A stretch of 64,000 nucleotides of DNA from Pseudomonadales bacterium (GTDB taxonomy: Bacteria; Pseudomonadota; Gammaproteobacteria; Pseudomonadales; Azotimanducaceae): assembly GCA_041395945.1 (NCBI GenBank), contig JAWKZN010000002.1:1-64000 (forward strand). The letters run 5' to 3'. Under the pieces are notes generated by a model. That model had not been told where the DNA came from and searched no databases. It worked only from the letters and a program-made list of their open reading frames with translations. The position numbers and the translations under genes are program-made. Below, in pieces: positions 26,296 through 35,016 of this stretch; position 1 is the stretch's first letter, and each line of letters starts with the position of its first letter.

Positions 26296-26712
26296 CTACT
26301 TGATGACCGTCAGATTGGGCTTTGGCGGGGAGGAATTCTCTGGCGGCCCGGCTGGTGTGTCTGCTGCGACCGGAGGCGCTGCCGCTTCGGACTCAGGCGC
26401 GAACATCATTCCTTCGCCATTTTCCCTGGCGTAGATCGCCAGTACGTTCTCGATAGGCACCTGCACAGGAAACGAACGACCGGCGAATCTTCCGGAGAAA
26501 AATACCTGGCTGTCACCGAGATCGAGATCGCGAATCGCATTCGGGGAGACGTTCAGGACGATCCTGCCGTCGGAGACATAGTCTCTTGGGACCTGTACCG
26601 CGTCGGAATCCACGCTGACCAGCAGATAAGGGGTCAGATCACTGTCCACAATCCACTGGTAAAGCGCGCGAAGGAGGTACGGTCGCTTCGAACGGACGGG
26701 CAGGCCGGCCAT
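26296..26712 (-). CDS. sspB: ClpXP protease adaptor SspB
   Basis: Delivers ssrA-tagged proteins to ClpXP. The 138 residues comprise an SspB fold (RPYLLRALYQWIVDSDLTPYLLV, RFAGRSFPVQVPIENVLAIYARENGEGMMF), a disordered Pro/Ala-rich tail and the ClpX-binding peptide KPNLTVIK at the end. It lies 63 bases after sspA, as a probable sspA-sspB pair. Convergent with yraN. Confidence 0.95.
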   Translation of the reverse strand: MAGLPVRSKRPYLLRALYQWIVDSDLTPYLLVSVDSDAVQVPRDYVSDGRIVLNVSPNAIRDLDLGDSQVFFSGRFAGRSFPVQVPIENVLAIYARENGEGMMFAPESEAAAPPVAADTPAGPPENSSPPKPNLTVIK

Positions 26713-26775
26713 CAGGCGGCTCCCGACTGGCCGTCAGCCGACAGATTCAGAACTGATCGGGATATCTGCAGCCGA

Positions 26776-27408
26776 TTACTCCCGCATCTCCAGTTCGCCT
26801 TCCGTGAGACTGGCCTTGAAGCCGGGTCGATCGAACATCATCTGCATGTATTTCTGCAGTGGTCTGGTGGTCTTCTCGGGAAGGCTGATATCCGCCGCTG
26901 CCAGACGCCAGAGTATGGGTGCCACACAGCAGTCAACCAGTGTGAATTCGTCGTTCATGAAGAACGGCTTCTCACCGAAGATGGGCGCAATGCTGACGAT
27001 GCTCTCGCGAAGTTCTTTGCGCGCCTTGGTCAGCGTGGTCTCTCGACCCTTACCGGCCATGAGCAGATCCAGTCTGCGGCTCCACTCACGTTCGACCCGG
27101 GTAATCCAGAGTCTGGACAGCGCCCGCTGGACGGGATACACGGGCAGCAGGGGCGGATGCGGGAAGCGCTCATCAAGGTATTCCATGATGACATTCGCCT
27201 CGTAGAGCACCAGATCCCGATCGAGAAGCGTGGGCAGGCTGTTGTACGGGTTGATCTCAGCAAGATCCTCCGGCTTGTTGGCGGGATCCACATCGACTAT
27301 CTCAACCGTCACGCCCTTTTCAGCCAGCACCATGCGCACGCGATGGGAGTATTGATCTCTCGCGTCGGAAAACAACGTCATCGAGGATCGTTTTGTAACT
27401 AAGCTCAT
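26776..27408 (-). CDS. sspA: Stringent starvation protein SspA (GST-like)
   Basis: RNA-polymerase-associated protein with a glutathione-S-transferase fold that alters promoter use during starvation. The ATG at 27408 gives 210 residues; AGGG lies 5 bases upstream. A thioredoxin-like N domain (MTLFSDARDQYSHRVRMVLAEKG, NPYNSLPTL) is followed by a helical domain ending RPGFKASLTEGELEMRE. It follows petC and precedes sspB, matching the rpsI-pet-sspAB order of relatives. Confidence 0.95.
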   Translation of the reverse strand: MSLVTKRSSMTLFSDARDQYSHRVRMVLAEKGVTVEIVDVDPANKPEDLAEINPYNSLPTLLDRDLVLYEANVIMEYLDERFPHPPLLPVYPVQRALSRLWITRVEREWSRRLDLLMAGKGRETTLTKARKELRESIVSIAPIFGEKPFFMNDEFTLVDCCVAPILWRLAAADISLPEKTTRPLQKYMQMMFDRPGFKASLTEGELEMRE

Positions 27409-27462
27409 GCTCACCCTTGGGTACTCGGCTTGGGGCCGGCGCAGTTCACGCCGGCAGATGGA

Positions 27463-28311
27463 TCAGTGTTTCACGTCTTTCTGGTACTCGCGCCCCAACA
27501 GGTAGGTGAACGCGAACAGAATCACAAGAAACAGTATGACGAAAACGCCGAGTCTATGGCGTTCGAGCCGGCTGGGGTCACCGGTGTAGTGCAGAAAATT
27601 AACCAGGTCGTAGACGGCCTGATCATACTCTTCGCTGGTGTACAGGCCTGTGCCCTCTTCGATCACGAGTTCACCGCACTTCTCCTCGGTGATCGGTTTG
27701 CCGGGGACCAGTGGATCCCTCATTTCACCACCATTCACAGCCTGCTTCGGCATCTGAAGGCAGGCGGACCGTTGAATGCCCTGAAGATCCTGAAGAACGT
27801 GCGGCATTCCGACATTCGGAAACACCTTGTTGTTCACGCCGAAAGGTCGGGTCTCATCCAGGTAGAAAGTCTTCAGATAGTTATAAAGCCAGTCCGTGCC
27901 CCGCACCCGGGCAACCATGGTCAGATCCGGAGGAGGTGCCCCGAACCAGTTCTTGGCAGCCTGAGGGTCCATGCTGGTGGTCATCAGTTCGCCGATTTTC
28001 TGATCGCCGAAAATCAGTGTCTCAAGAGCAATCTCATGCGGTACTCCGAGATCATCTGCCGTTCGCTCGTAGCGCTGATACTTGAGCGAATGGCAGCCCA
28101 GACAGTAGTTGTTGTACATCCGCCAGCCGTTCTGCAGCGACGGCTGATTCTCCAGATCCGGAGTGATATGTTCCATCGGCCAGTCACTTGCTGCCGCAAC
28201 TGCCAGCGTGGGGAGCACCACAGCCAGGGCAGCGAACCCTCTCAACAGATTCGTAAACCTGCTTTTTGTCTTATTTTTCCCACTAACCTTCATGGTCTGG
28301 CTAACCTTCAT
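27463..28311 (-). CDS. petC: Ubiquinol-cytochrome c reductase, cytochrome c1
   Basis: Heme c subunit of the bc1 complex, passing electrons from the Rieske protein to a soluble cytochrome c. The 282 residues have a signal peptide to about residue 41, the heme site CLGCH near residue 72, a likely Met ligand in FPNVGMPHVLQ and a C-terminal membrane anchor. The ATG at 28311 overlaps the petB stop (ATGA), supporting it. A second in-frame ATG at 28293 lies in a duplicated 13-bp segment and is an alternative. Confidence 0.96.
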   Translation of the reverse strand: MKVSQTMKVSGKNKTKSRFTNLLRGFAALAVVLPTLAVAAASDWPMEHITPDLENQPSLQNGWRMYNNYCLGCHSLKYQRYERTADDLGVPHEIALETLIFGDQKIGELMTTSMDPQAAKNWFGAPPPDLTMVARVRGTDWLYNYLKTFYLDETRPFGVNNKVFPNVGMPHVLQDLQGIQRSACLQMPKQAVNGGEMRDPLVPGKPITEEKCGELVIEEGTGLYTSEEYDQAVYDLVNFLHYTGDPSRLERHRLGVFVILFLVILFAFTYLLGREYQKDVKH

Positions 28312-28313
28312 GG
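28283..28313. repeat. 13-bp direct repeat spanning the petC start codon
   Basis: CTAACCTTCATGG occurs at 28283-28295 and 28301-28313, 18 bases apart. On the minus strand each copy carries ATG AAG GTT AG, so petC begins MKVSQTMKVSG with two in-frame start candidates. The upstream copy also places an AAGG ahead of the second ATG. Confidence 0.9.
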
Positions 28314-29600
28314 CATCGTCACCCTTTCCGGTACGGGCTTGGTCTTCTCCGCACGCGTGTACCAGGGCATGAGCACGAAGTACGCAAAATAGATCGCAGT
28401 GCAGACCTGCGCCATCATGGTGGCAACCGGCGACGGCGCAATGGTGCCCAGATAACCGAGGATCAGGAAAGCGACCACAAACAGGCCGAGCATGAGTTTC
28501 GAGATCAGACCCTTATAACGGATTGACTTGACCGGGCTGCGATCGAGCCAGGGCAGTACGGCGGGTATCGCGATCGCCCCGACCATCACTACAAAACCCC
28601 AGAATTTGGCCGGTACGCCGAACAGCGGATAGGTCGCTGCGCGCAACATTGCGTAGAAAGGCGTGTAATACCAGACGGGGGCTATGTGGTCCGGCGTCTT
28701 CAGCGAATCCGCGACTTCAAAATTCGGTTTTTCGAGGAAATAGCCGCCCATTTCCGGCGCATAAAACACCACCAGGCAGAACACGATAAGAAACATCACG
28801 ATTGCCGGCAGATCATGGCCGATCGTGTAGTAAGGGTGGAAGGGAATCCCGTCCAGCGGGATACCGTTCGCGTCTTTGTTCTTCTTGATCTCAATGCCAT
28901 CCGGGTTATTCGATCCCACGTGGTGCAAAGCCACGATGTGCACAAAGACCAGCATGACCAGCACCAGCGGCAGTGCTACCACATGCAGTGCGAAAAAGCG
29001 GTTGAGGGTGATATCCGACATGAGGAAGTCACCGCGTACCCACTCCATCAGATCGGGACCCACAAAGGGTATCGCGCCGACCAGTGAGACAATGACCTGG
29101 GCACCCCAGTAGGACATGTTGCCCCAGGGCAGCAGATAGCCGAAGAATCCCTCGGCCATCAGGCAGGCAAAAATGGCCATCCCTACAAGCCAGAGCAGCT
29201 CACGCGGCTTACGATAGGATCCGTACATCAACCCGCGGAACATGTGCAGATAGACCACCAGGAAAAACGCGGAAGCACCAGTGGAATGCAGATAGCGCAA
29301 CAGCCAGCCATACTCGACGTCGCGCATGATGTATTCGACTGAGGCAAAGGCACCCGCCCCACTCGGCTGATAATTCATGGTCAGCCACACACCGGTGATC
29401 AGCTGGATGACCAGCACAATCATCGACAGCACACCGAAGTAGTACCAGAAATTGAAATTTTTCGGCGCCCAGTATCGGGACATGTGGTATTCGAAAGTTT
29501 CGGTCAGCGGAAAACGTTCATCGACCCAGTCCATGAACGAAAACCAGCCTTTCACGATCCTGCCCTGCTGGGCGGCCTGCTCGGAGGAATGTTCAGCCAT
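28308..29600 (-). CDS. petB: Ubiquinol-cytochrome c reductase, cytochrome b
   Basis: Core membrane subunit of the bc1 complex holding hemes bL and bH and the two quinone sites. The 430 residues include helix B (LHSTGASAFFLVVYLHMFRG), helix D (ALHVVALPLVLVMLVFVHIVALHH) and ISPs-docking segments. The Qo-site motif reads PVWY (Val codon at 28674-28676), where mitochondrial and alphaproteobacterial proteins have PEWY. The gene overlaps petC by 4 bases and touches petA. Confidence 0.97.
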   Translation of the reverse strand: MAEHSSEQAAQQGRIVKGWFSFMDWVDERFPLTETFEYHMSRYWAPKNFNFWYYFGVLSMIVLVIQLITGVWLTMNYQPSGAGAFASVEYIMRDVEYGWLLRYLHSTGASAFFLVVYLHMFRGLMYGSYRKPRELLWLVGMAIFACLMAEGFFGYLLPWGNMSYWGAQVIVSLVGAIPFVGPDLMEWVRGDFLMSDITLNRFFALHVVALPLVLVMLVFVHIVALHHVGSNNPDGIEIKKNKDANGIPLDGIPFHPYYTIGHDLPAIVMFLIVFCLVVFYAPEMGGYFLEKPNFEVADSLKTPDHIAPVWYYTPFYAMLRAATYPLFGVPAKFWGFVVMVGAIAIPAVLPWLDRSPVKSIRYKGLISKLMLGLFVVAFLILGYLGTIAPSPVATMMAQVCTAIYFAYFVLMPWYTRAEKTKPVPERVTMP

Positions 29601-30256
29601 CAGGCAGTCCCCTCATCTTCACCAATCAGAATCACTGAGTCGCTGACAAACTGATAAGGAGGCACCGGCAGGTTGTCCGGGGCGGGTACTCCTTTCACAA
29701 CACGACCGGCCATATCGAACCTGGAGCCATGACAGGGGCAGAAGAACCCGCCGCGCCAGTTGGCGTCGAAAGGTTCGGCCTTTACTTCCCCGTGATACTT
29801 CGGCGAGCAACCCAGATGGGTACACAGACCGAGATATACACCGATTTCCGGGCGTTTCGACCGCCAGGGATTTCGCGCGTAATCGGGCTGCTGCGCCAGG
29901 TTCTCAGAGTTCGGATCAGCAAGATCGGGGTTGTCCTCCGAAAGGATATCAATCGCCGCCTGCTCCCGATTGACGATGAACACGGGCTGGCCGCGCCATG
30001 CCGGGGTCGGACCGAGCATCTCTCCAGGACGAAGCTTGGAGACATCTACAGTGACAGGAGCGCCAAGTGCCCGCGCCCTGGCGCTGGGTGCCCAGGAGGC
30101 GACGAAGGGAACTGCCGCACCGCCCACACCGATGGCACCCACCGTCGCGGTCGCGCCAATGAGGAAATACCTTCGCTGCTTGTTGAAACCGGCTTTATCG
30201 ATGCTGGCAGGCTGGGCGCGCGCTGTGGCGCTGTTATCTGGATCGCTGCTGCTCAC
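29600..30256 (-). CDS. petA: Ubiquinol-cytochrome c reductase, Rieske iron-sulfur subunit
   Basis: Carries the [2Fe-2S] cluster of the bc1 complex. The 218 residues contain the ligand motifs CTHLGC and CPCHGS with YHGEV between them. The N terminus has a twin-arginine-type anchor (KQRRYFLIGATATVG), consistent with Tat export. It is the first gene of petABC. The 133-base gap to the rpsI stop should contain its promoter, although petABC may also be read from rplM-rpsI. Confidence 0.97.
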   Translation of the reverse strand: MSSSDPDNSATARAQPASIDKAGFNKQRRYFLIGATATVGAIGVGGAAVPFVASWAPSARARALGAPVTVDVSKLRPGEMLGPTPAWRGQPVFIVNREQAAIDILSEDNPDLADPNSENLAQQPDYARNPWRSKRPEIGVYLGLCTHLGCSPKYHGEVKAEPFDANWRGGFFCPCHGSRFDMAGRVVKGVPAPDNLPVPPYQFVSDSVILIGEDEGTA

Positions 30257-30389
30257 AGCTTGTTGCTCCCGCTATGGCTGTTCAGACAGGGGTGCGAGTT
30301 TACCACACCCTCCGGCTGCTACCGTTGTTGTTCTTCGCTCAAACTGCTGGCTCCTCGCAGCCGTCGTATCCGGCAGCAAACCGGGGAGT

Positions 30390-30782
30390 TTAGCGCTTGG
30401 AGTACTGCGGGCGCTTACGTGCTTTCCGAAGACCGACTTTCTTACGCTCCACCTCACGCGCATCCCGGGTCAGGAACCCGGCCCGGCGCAGAGTGACACG
30501 CATGGACTCATCCTGCTCGACCAGCGCACGGGCTATGCCATGGCGAATTGCGCCTGCCTGCCCCGAGTTGCCGCCACCACGCACCGTTACCTGCACATCA
30601 ACCTTATCCGCCATCTCGACCACATCGAGTGCCTGCCGCACGATCATGCGCGCGGTCACGCGACCGAAGTACTGATCCAGAGGCTGGCTGTTGACCGTGA
30701 TCTTGCCGTCTCCTGGACGGATGAATACCCGAGCTGCTGACGTCTTGCGGCGGCCAGTGCCGTAGTTATGGTTAACAGCCAT
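30390..30782 (-). CDS. rpsI: 30S ribosomal protein S9
   Basis: Small-subunit protein whose C-terminal tail reaches the P site. The 130 residues end in the classic RKRPQYSKR tail and contain GRRKTSAARVF, ITVNSQPLDQYF and the GGGNSGQAGAIRHGIARAL signature. It follows rplM by 5 bases, the universal pair. Confidence 0.98.
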   Translation of the reverse strand: MAVNHNYGTGRRKTSAARVFIRPGDGKITVNSQPLDQYFGRVTARMIVRQALDVVEMADKVDVQVTVRGGGNSGQAGAIRHGIARALVEQDESMRVTLRRAGFLTRDAREVERKKVGLRKARKRPQYSKR

Positions 30783-30787
30783 GCGCT

Positions 30788-31216
30788 TTATAGCTCCAGG
30801 GGTTGAGGTTGCTGGGCACTGTGAGGGTGTTCTGCCCCAGCATAGATTTTCAGTTTCTTCAGCATGGCACGACCCAGCGGGTTGTGCGGCAGCATGCCTT
30901 TGACCGCCGTCTCGATGATCCGCTCCGGATGCGAATTCCGCAGATCCTCGAACCTGACGCCCTTGATGCCACCCGGGAAGCCGGTGTGACGGTAATAGAT
31001 CTTATCGCTGGTCTTGTTACCGGTGACCCGGACCTTTTCGGCGTTTACCACGACGATGAAATCCCCGGTATCTACGTGGGGTGTGTACTCAGCCTTGTGC
31101 TTGCCGCGCAGGCGATGGGCGATCTCGGTCGCGATGCGGCCCAGGGTCTTATTCTCTGCGTCCAGGACGAACCAGCTTCGTTCGACGTCCTGAGGACGGG
31201 TGCTGACGGTTTTCAT
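30788..31216 (-). CDS. rplM: 50S ribosomal protein L13
   Basis: Early-assembling large-subunit protein. The 142 residues begin MKTVSTRPQDVERSWFVLDA and contain LRGKHKAEYTPHVDTGDFIVVVNAEKV and GMLPHNPLGRAMLKKLKIYAG, all diagnostic. A candidate promoter at 31349-31377 would give a leader of about 125 bases that contains a tandem repeat. Confidence 0.98.
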   Translation of the reverse strand: MKTVSTRPQDVERSWFVLDAENKTLGRIATEIAHRLRGKHKAEYTPHVDTGDFIVVVNAEKVRVTGNKTSDKIYYRHTGFPGGIKGVRFEDLRNSHPERIIETAVKGMLPHNPLGRAMLKKLKIYAGAEHPHSAQQPQPLEL

Positions 31217-31236
31217 GCGGCTTTTCGACCCACTCT

Positions 31237-31267
31237 TTGAATAGTTTCCAGATTGAATAGTTTCCAG
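31237..31267. repeat. Tandem 16-bp repeat in the rplM leader
   Basis: TTGAATAGTTTCCAG occurs at 31237-31251 and 31253-31267 without mismatch, a period of 16 bases. It lies 20-50 bases upstream of the rplM start. On the minus strand the unit is CTGGAAACTATTCAA. Role unknown; possible leader structure. Confidence 0.9.
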
Positions 31268-31348
31268 GCCACTTCCCGGGCCCGGTCAATCGCCGCCACT
31301 GGAGAACGGCAACCCAGCCGGCGTCCGACCGGATTTTTGGGAGCGCGA

Positions 31349-31377
31349 ATGTTAGCGGAGCGGATGCGGCTTTACAA
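31349..31377 (-). promoter_or_regulatory. Candidate promoter of rplM-rpsI
   Basis: The minus strand has TTGTAA (31377-31372), a 17-base spacer and TAACAT (31354-31349), each matching consensus at 4 of 6 positions. It lies in the noncoding gap between the zapE stop and rplM. Confidence 0.5.
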
Positions 31378-31398
31378 CCGACCCTTCAGACCCCGGAA

Positions 31399-32481
31399 TC
31401 AGGCCCGGTGGGTGCGGGCCAGGTAGTCGTGGGTCTGCATTTCCAGCAGCCGGCTGCGGGTGCGCTCGAACTCGAATCTGAGCTTCTCCCCCTCATAGAG
31501 GGCCTCCACGGGTACTTCGGCGGACAGGATCAGCTTCACATCATGGTCGTAAAATTCATCCACCAGCGCGATGAAGCGCCGCGCCGCGTCTTCGTTGCGG
31601 GCGGTAAAGAGGCGGACGTTGCTCACCAGCACCGCATGAAAAATGCGGGCCAGCTCGATGTAGTCGTTCTGACTGCGCGGACCCTCGCAGAGTTCGGCAA
31701 ACTCGAACCAGGCGACGTCCTCCGCCACCCGCCGGGCCTTTATCGGCCTGTTCTCGATATCCAGTTCGACATTGTCTTCTGGTGCATCCGGCGCCAGCGA
31801 TGCGAAGCTTGCGGCCAGAGAGCGTTCCGCCGCCGCGTCCAGGGGCGAATGATAGATTTCCGCCCTTTCCAGTACCCGCAGCCGGTAGTCTATCCCCGAG
31901 TCGAGATTGTGGATCCGGGTATGCTCCTTCAGCAGCTCGATGGCGGGTACGAAACGCCGTCTCTGCAGACCATTCAGATAAAGACAATCCGGCTCGACAT
32001 TGCTGGTGGCCACAAGGGTTACTCCCCGCTCGAACAGCCGCTGCAGCAGCTCAGCCAGAATCATCGCATCACCGATATCCGAGACGAAGAACTCGTCGAA
32101 ACACAGAACACTGCTCTCCTGCGCGAAGCGGTCTGCAACGGTCCGCAGGGGATCCACCGTTCCGGAAAGCGCTGTGAGCTCACGGTGTACCCGCTGCATG
32201 AAACGGTGAAAGTGCATGCGCAGCCGGTCCGTTGATGGCAGACATTCGTAGAAAAGGTCCATCAGCAGTGTCTTGCCCCGGCCCACACCCCCCCACAGAT
32301 AGATGCCGGTGATCGGTTTGCTGTCCCGCCTGCCGACCCAGCCGAAGAGCCCACCCTTCGGCTTACGGGCAGCAAGGATCTGATAGAGGGCTTCCAGCAA
32401 TTCCACCGCGTGGCGCTGGGCGGGATCACTCTGGAATCCCGGTTCCGCGAGGAGGCGCTGATACTTCTGCAGGGGCGTCAT
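31399..32481 (-). CDS. zapE: Cell division AAA-type ATPase ZapE
   Basis: Also called AFG1-like ATPase; in E. coli it acts at the Z ring late in constriction. The 360 residues hold Walker A GGVGRGKT at 64-71 and Walker B-like VLCFDEFFVSDIGDAMIL, with LVATSNVEPDCLYLNGLQR as the conserved sensor region. It stands alone between rplM and the divergent protease gene. Confidence 0.94.
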   Translation of the reverse strand: MTPLQKYQRLLAEPGFQSDPAQRHAVELLEALYQILAARKPKGGLFGWVGRRDSKPITGIYLWGGVGRGKTLLMDLFYECLPSTDRLRMHFHRFMQRVHRELTALSGTVDPLRTVADRFAQESSVLCFDEFFVSDIGDAMILAELLQRLFERGVTLVATSNVEPDCLYLNGLQRRRFVPAIELLKEHTRIHNLDSGIDYRLRVLERAEIYHSPLDAAAERSLAASFASLAPDAPEDNVELDIENRPIKARRVAEDVAWFEFAELCEGPRSQNDYIELARIFHAVLVSNVRLFTARNEDAARRFIALVDEFYDHDVKLILSAEVPVEALYEGEKLRFEFERTRSRLLEMQTHDYLARTHRA

Positions 32482-32602
32482 CGCAGCGACTTTAGCGGCT
32501 CACCCGATTACCGACAATGCTGTTGGTTCATCCAAGTGACGAAATCCCGGATCCGCCTTTTTATAGCAGGACACCTCTGCTTAACTAGCCGGTTCCCGGC
32601 CA

Positions 32603-33679
32603 ATGGTAGTCCCGGTGCTCCGTTTCCTGCCCGAAGCACTCCGTCATGTGCTGATTCCCGCCCTGATCGGCGGGCTGATCGGTCTCGCCGTGATGACGCT
32701 CACCCGCGCCTTCGACGGTGCTGCAACCGCCCGTCCCGGATTCGCCGCCGCCGTCGCCCGGGCCGCGCCCGGAGTGGTCAACATTTACTCAACCAAACAC
32801 GTACGGCCGGCCATCTGCCAGCAGCCGCGTTTCCGGGAATGGTGCAACCGATTCGCCGGCGAAGCCCAGCGCCAGATGCAGAGATCCTTGGGCTCGGGTG
32901 TGATCGCGCATCCGGCCGGATACATCCTCACAAACAACCACGTGATCGACGGTGCGGACGAGATTCTTGTCGGATTCTCAGATGGGGCAACGGCAACCGG
33001 TGAACTGGTCGGCACGGATCCTGAAACGGACCTTGCCGTCATCCGGGTGCGACGGGCTGAGCTCACACCCATCCCGCTCGGGGAATCCGATCAGATCGCA
33101 GTTGGCGATGTGGCGCTGGCCATCGGAAACCCGTTTGGCATAGGTCAGACCGTGTCGGCGGGCATCATCAGCGCCAAGGGGCGTGTGGGCATCAGCACCA
33201 GCCCATACGAGGACTTCATCCAGACCGATGCCGCAATCAATCCGGGGAACTCCGGTGGCCCGTTGATCGACGCAGAGGGTCGTCTCATCGGCATCAACAC
33301 CCTGATTTTTTCCCGATCCGGAGAATCAGCCGGAATCGGATTCGCAATTCCTGCCCGACTCGCCTACATGATACTCACTGAGATCATTGAGAAAGGGCGG
33401 GTTATACGCGGCTGGCTCGGCGTTGATCTGGCCAGTTCACCCGGCGCAGATTCTTCCCCTGGCCTGCTTGTTACCGGAGTGGATCCAGCCGGTCCCGCCG
33501 CCCGGGCAGGGATTCTGCGCAACGATCTGATCACAGCGGTAAACGGACAGCCAGCGGTGAATTCCATCGTGATCAGCCGTCTGATCGCAGCCATCAATCC
33601 CGGGGGTGAGATGATTGTGGAAGTGTCGCGGAACGGGCGTGAGTTGACCTTTTCAGCGATCGCCGGAGAGAGGCCCTGA
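32603..33679 (+). CDS. algW: DegS/AlgW-type periplasmic serine protease with one PDZ domain
   Basis: Membrane-anchored HtrA protease expected to cut the anti-sigma factor of sigma E/AlgU in response to misfolded outer-membrane proteins. The 358 residues comprise a membrane helix at about 15-35, a trypsin-like domain with the triad His113 (TNNHVID), Asp143 (ETDLAV) and Ser217 (GNSGGP), and one PDZ domain from about 265. One PDZ plus an anchor separates it from DegP/MucD. Two cysteines (72 and 81) flank a loop near the protease N terminus. It is convergent with hisD, 5 bases apart, as algW neighbours his genes in Pseudomonas. Confidence 0.92.
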   Translation: MVVPVLRFLPEALRHVLIPALIGGLIGLAVMTLTRAFDGAATARPGFAAAVARAAPGVVNIYSTKHVRPAICQQPRFREWCNRFAGEAQRQMQRSLGSGVIAHPAGYILTNNHVIDGADEILVGFSDGATATGELVGTDPETDLAVIRVRRAELTPIPLGESDQIAVGDVALAIGNPFGIGQTVSAGIISAKGRVGISTSPYEDFIQTDAAINPGNSGGPLIDAEGRLIGINTLIFSRSGESAGIGFAIPARLAYMILTEIIEKGRVIRGWLGVDLASSPGADSSPGLLVTGVDPAGPAARAGILRNDLITAVNGQPAVNSIVISRLIAAINPGGEMIVEVSRNGRELTFSAIAGERP

Positions 33680-33684
33680 GGATC

Positions 33685-35016
33685 CTATTCGGATTGGTTG
33701 TGATCGAAACCTGAGATTCTCGCCGCAGCCGAACCCGCATGAGCATGGAGCCCCTCGCCGGTGGCGAGTACTGCGGACACCCGGGCCAGACTCTGAGCGC
33801 CCGTCGCAGAAAGATGTATGACCGAACTGCGTTTCTGAAAATCATATACACCCAGCGGAGATGAAAAACGTGCCGTGCCAGCCGTAGGCAGCACGTGGCT
33901 GGGACCCGCAGCATAGTCGCCCATCACCTCGGGCGAGTGGGCACCCAGGAAAATGGCTCCCGCATGGCGTACCCGGGGCAGCAGACTCTCCGGATCATCC
34001 ACACACAGCTGCAGATGCTCCGGGGCAACTCGATTGGCCAGCACGAGTGCTTCTGAGATATCCCTGGTCAGTATGAGTGCGCCACGATCCGCCAGCGATC
34101 GCGCAATGACGTCCCGCCGTGGCTGGGAAGCCAGCAGCTGCCGCATGGCACTCTCCACCGAGTCGAGCAGATCGGCATCCGGGCTGAGCAGCAGTGCCTG
34201 GGCAGCGGCGTCGTGCTCGGCCTGGGAAAACAGGTCCCAGGCCAGCCACTGTGCGGGGGCGTTGGCATCCGCGATGACCAGTACTTCACTGGGACCCGCA
34301 ATCAGATCTATGCCGACCGCGCCATAAACCTGGCGTTTCGCAGCAGCCACATAGGCACCACCGGGACCGACGATCTTATCGACCCGTTCAACGGATTCCG
34401 TGCCATAGGCCAGCGCGGCAATAGCCTGGGCACCACCAATACAGAATGCCCCGTCGACACCGGCCAGGTGAGCCGCGGCGAGCACCAGATCATTGCGCCG
34501 CCCACCCGGTGTGGGGACAGTCATCAGCAGGGCGGGGACCCCGGCTGTTTTCGCCGGGATCGCCGTCATGAGCACAGTGGAAGGATAGGCTGCCTGACCG
34601 CCCGGCACATACAGTCCCACCCGATCCAGCGGGCTGATCCGCTGACCCAGGCGATTCCCTGCGGCGTCGGTGTAGGACCAGTCGGCTCCCTGCTGATGGC
34701 CGTGGTATTCACTGATCCGCCCGGCTGCCGTCGACAGCGCGTGCCGCTCTTCCCTGCCGACCCGGGCGAATGCCGCGGCGAAATCGTCCCTGTCCAGATA
34801 CAGATCCTTCAGCGACGGTACCTGAACACCATCGAATCGCGCGGTGAATTCCAGCACGGCGGCATCACCGCCTGAGCGCACTGCCGCGATGATGTCCCGG
34901 GCGCCGCGCTCAGCGGCACTGTCCTCGCCGAGGTCCCGCGCCAGCAATGCGCCAAACCGTGCTTCGAAATCCGCACTGCGGGTATCGAGGCGAGCCAGCT
35001 CGAGACTGTCTTTCAC
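33685..35016 (-). CDS. hisD: Histidinol dehydrogenase HisD
   Basis: Zinc enzyme for the final two oxidations of histidine synthesis, histidinol to histidine. The 443 residues contain VPGGQAAYPSTVLMTAIPAKTAGV, IAGPSEVLVIADANAP and APEHLQL, plus HVLPTAGTARFSSPLGV. The start overlaps the hisG stop by 4 bases. The hisC that follows hisD in Pseudomonas is absent; the next gene is the convergent protease. Confidence 0.97.
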   Translation of the reverse strand: MKDSLELARLDTRSADFEARFGALLARDLGEDSAAERGARDIIAAVRSGGDAAVLEFTARFDGVQVPSLKDLYLDRDDFAAAFARVGREERHALSTAAGRISEYHGHQQGADWSYTDAAGNRLGQRISPLDRVGLYVPGGQAAYPSTVLMTAIPAKTAGVPALLMTVPTPGGRRNDLVLAAAHLAGVDGAFCIGGAQAIAALAYGTESVERVDKIVGPGGAYVAAAKRQVYGAVGIDLIAGPSEVLVIADANAPAQWLAWDLFSQAEHDAAAQALLLSPDADLLDSVESAMRQLLASQPRRDVIARSLADRGALILTRDISEALVLANRVAPEHLQLCVDDPESLLPRVRHAGAIFLGAHSPEVMGDYAAGPSHVLPTAGTARFSSPLGVYDFQKRSSVIHLSATGAQSLARVSAVLATGEGLHAHAGSAAARISGFDHNQSE

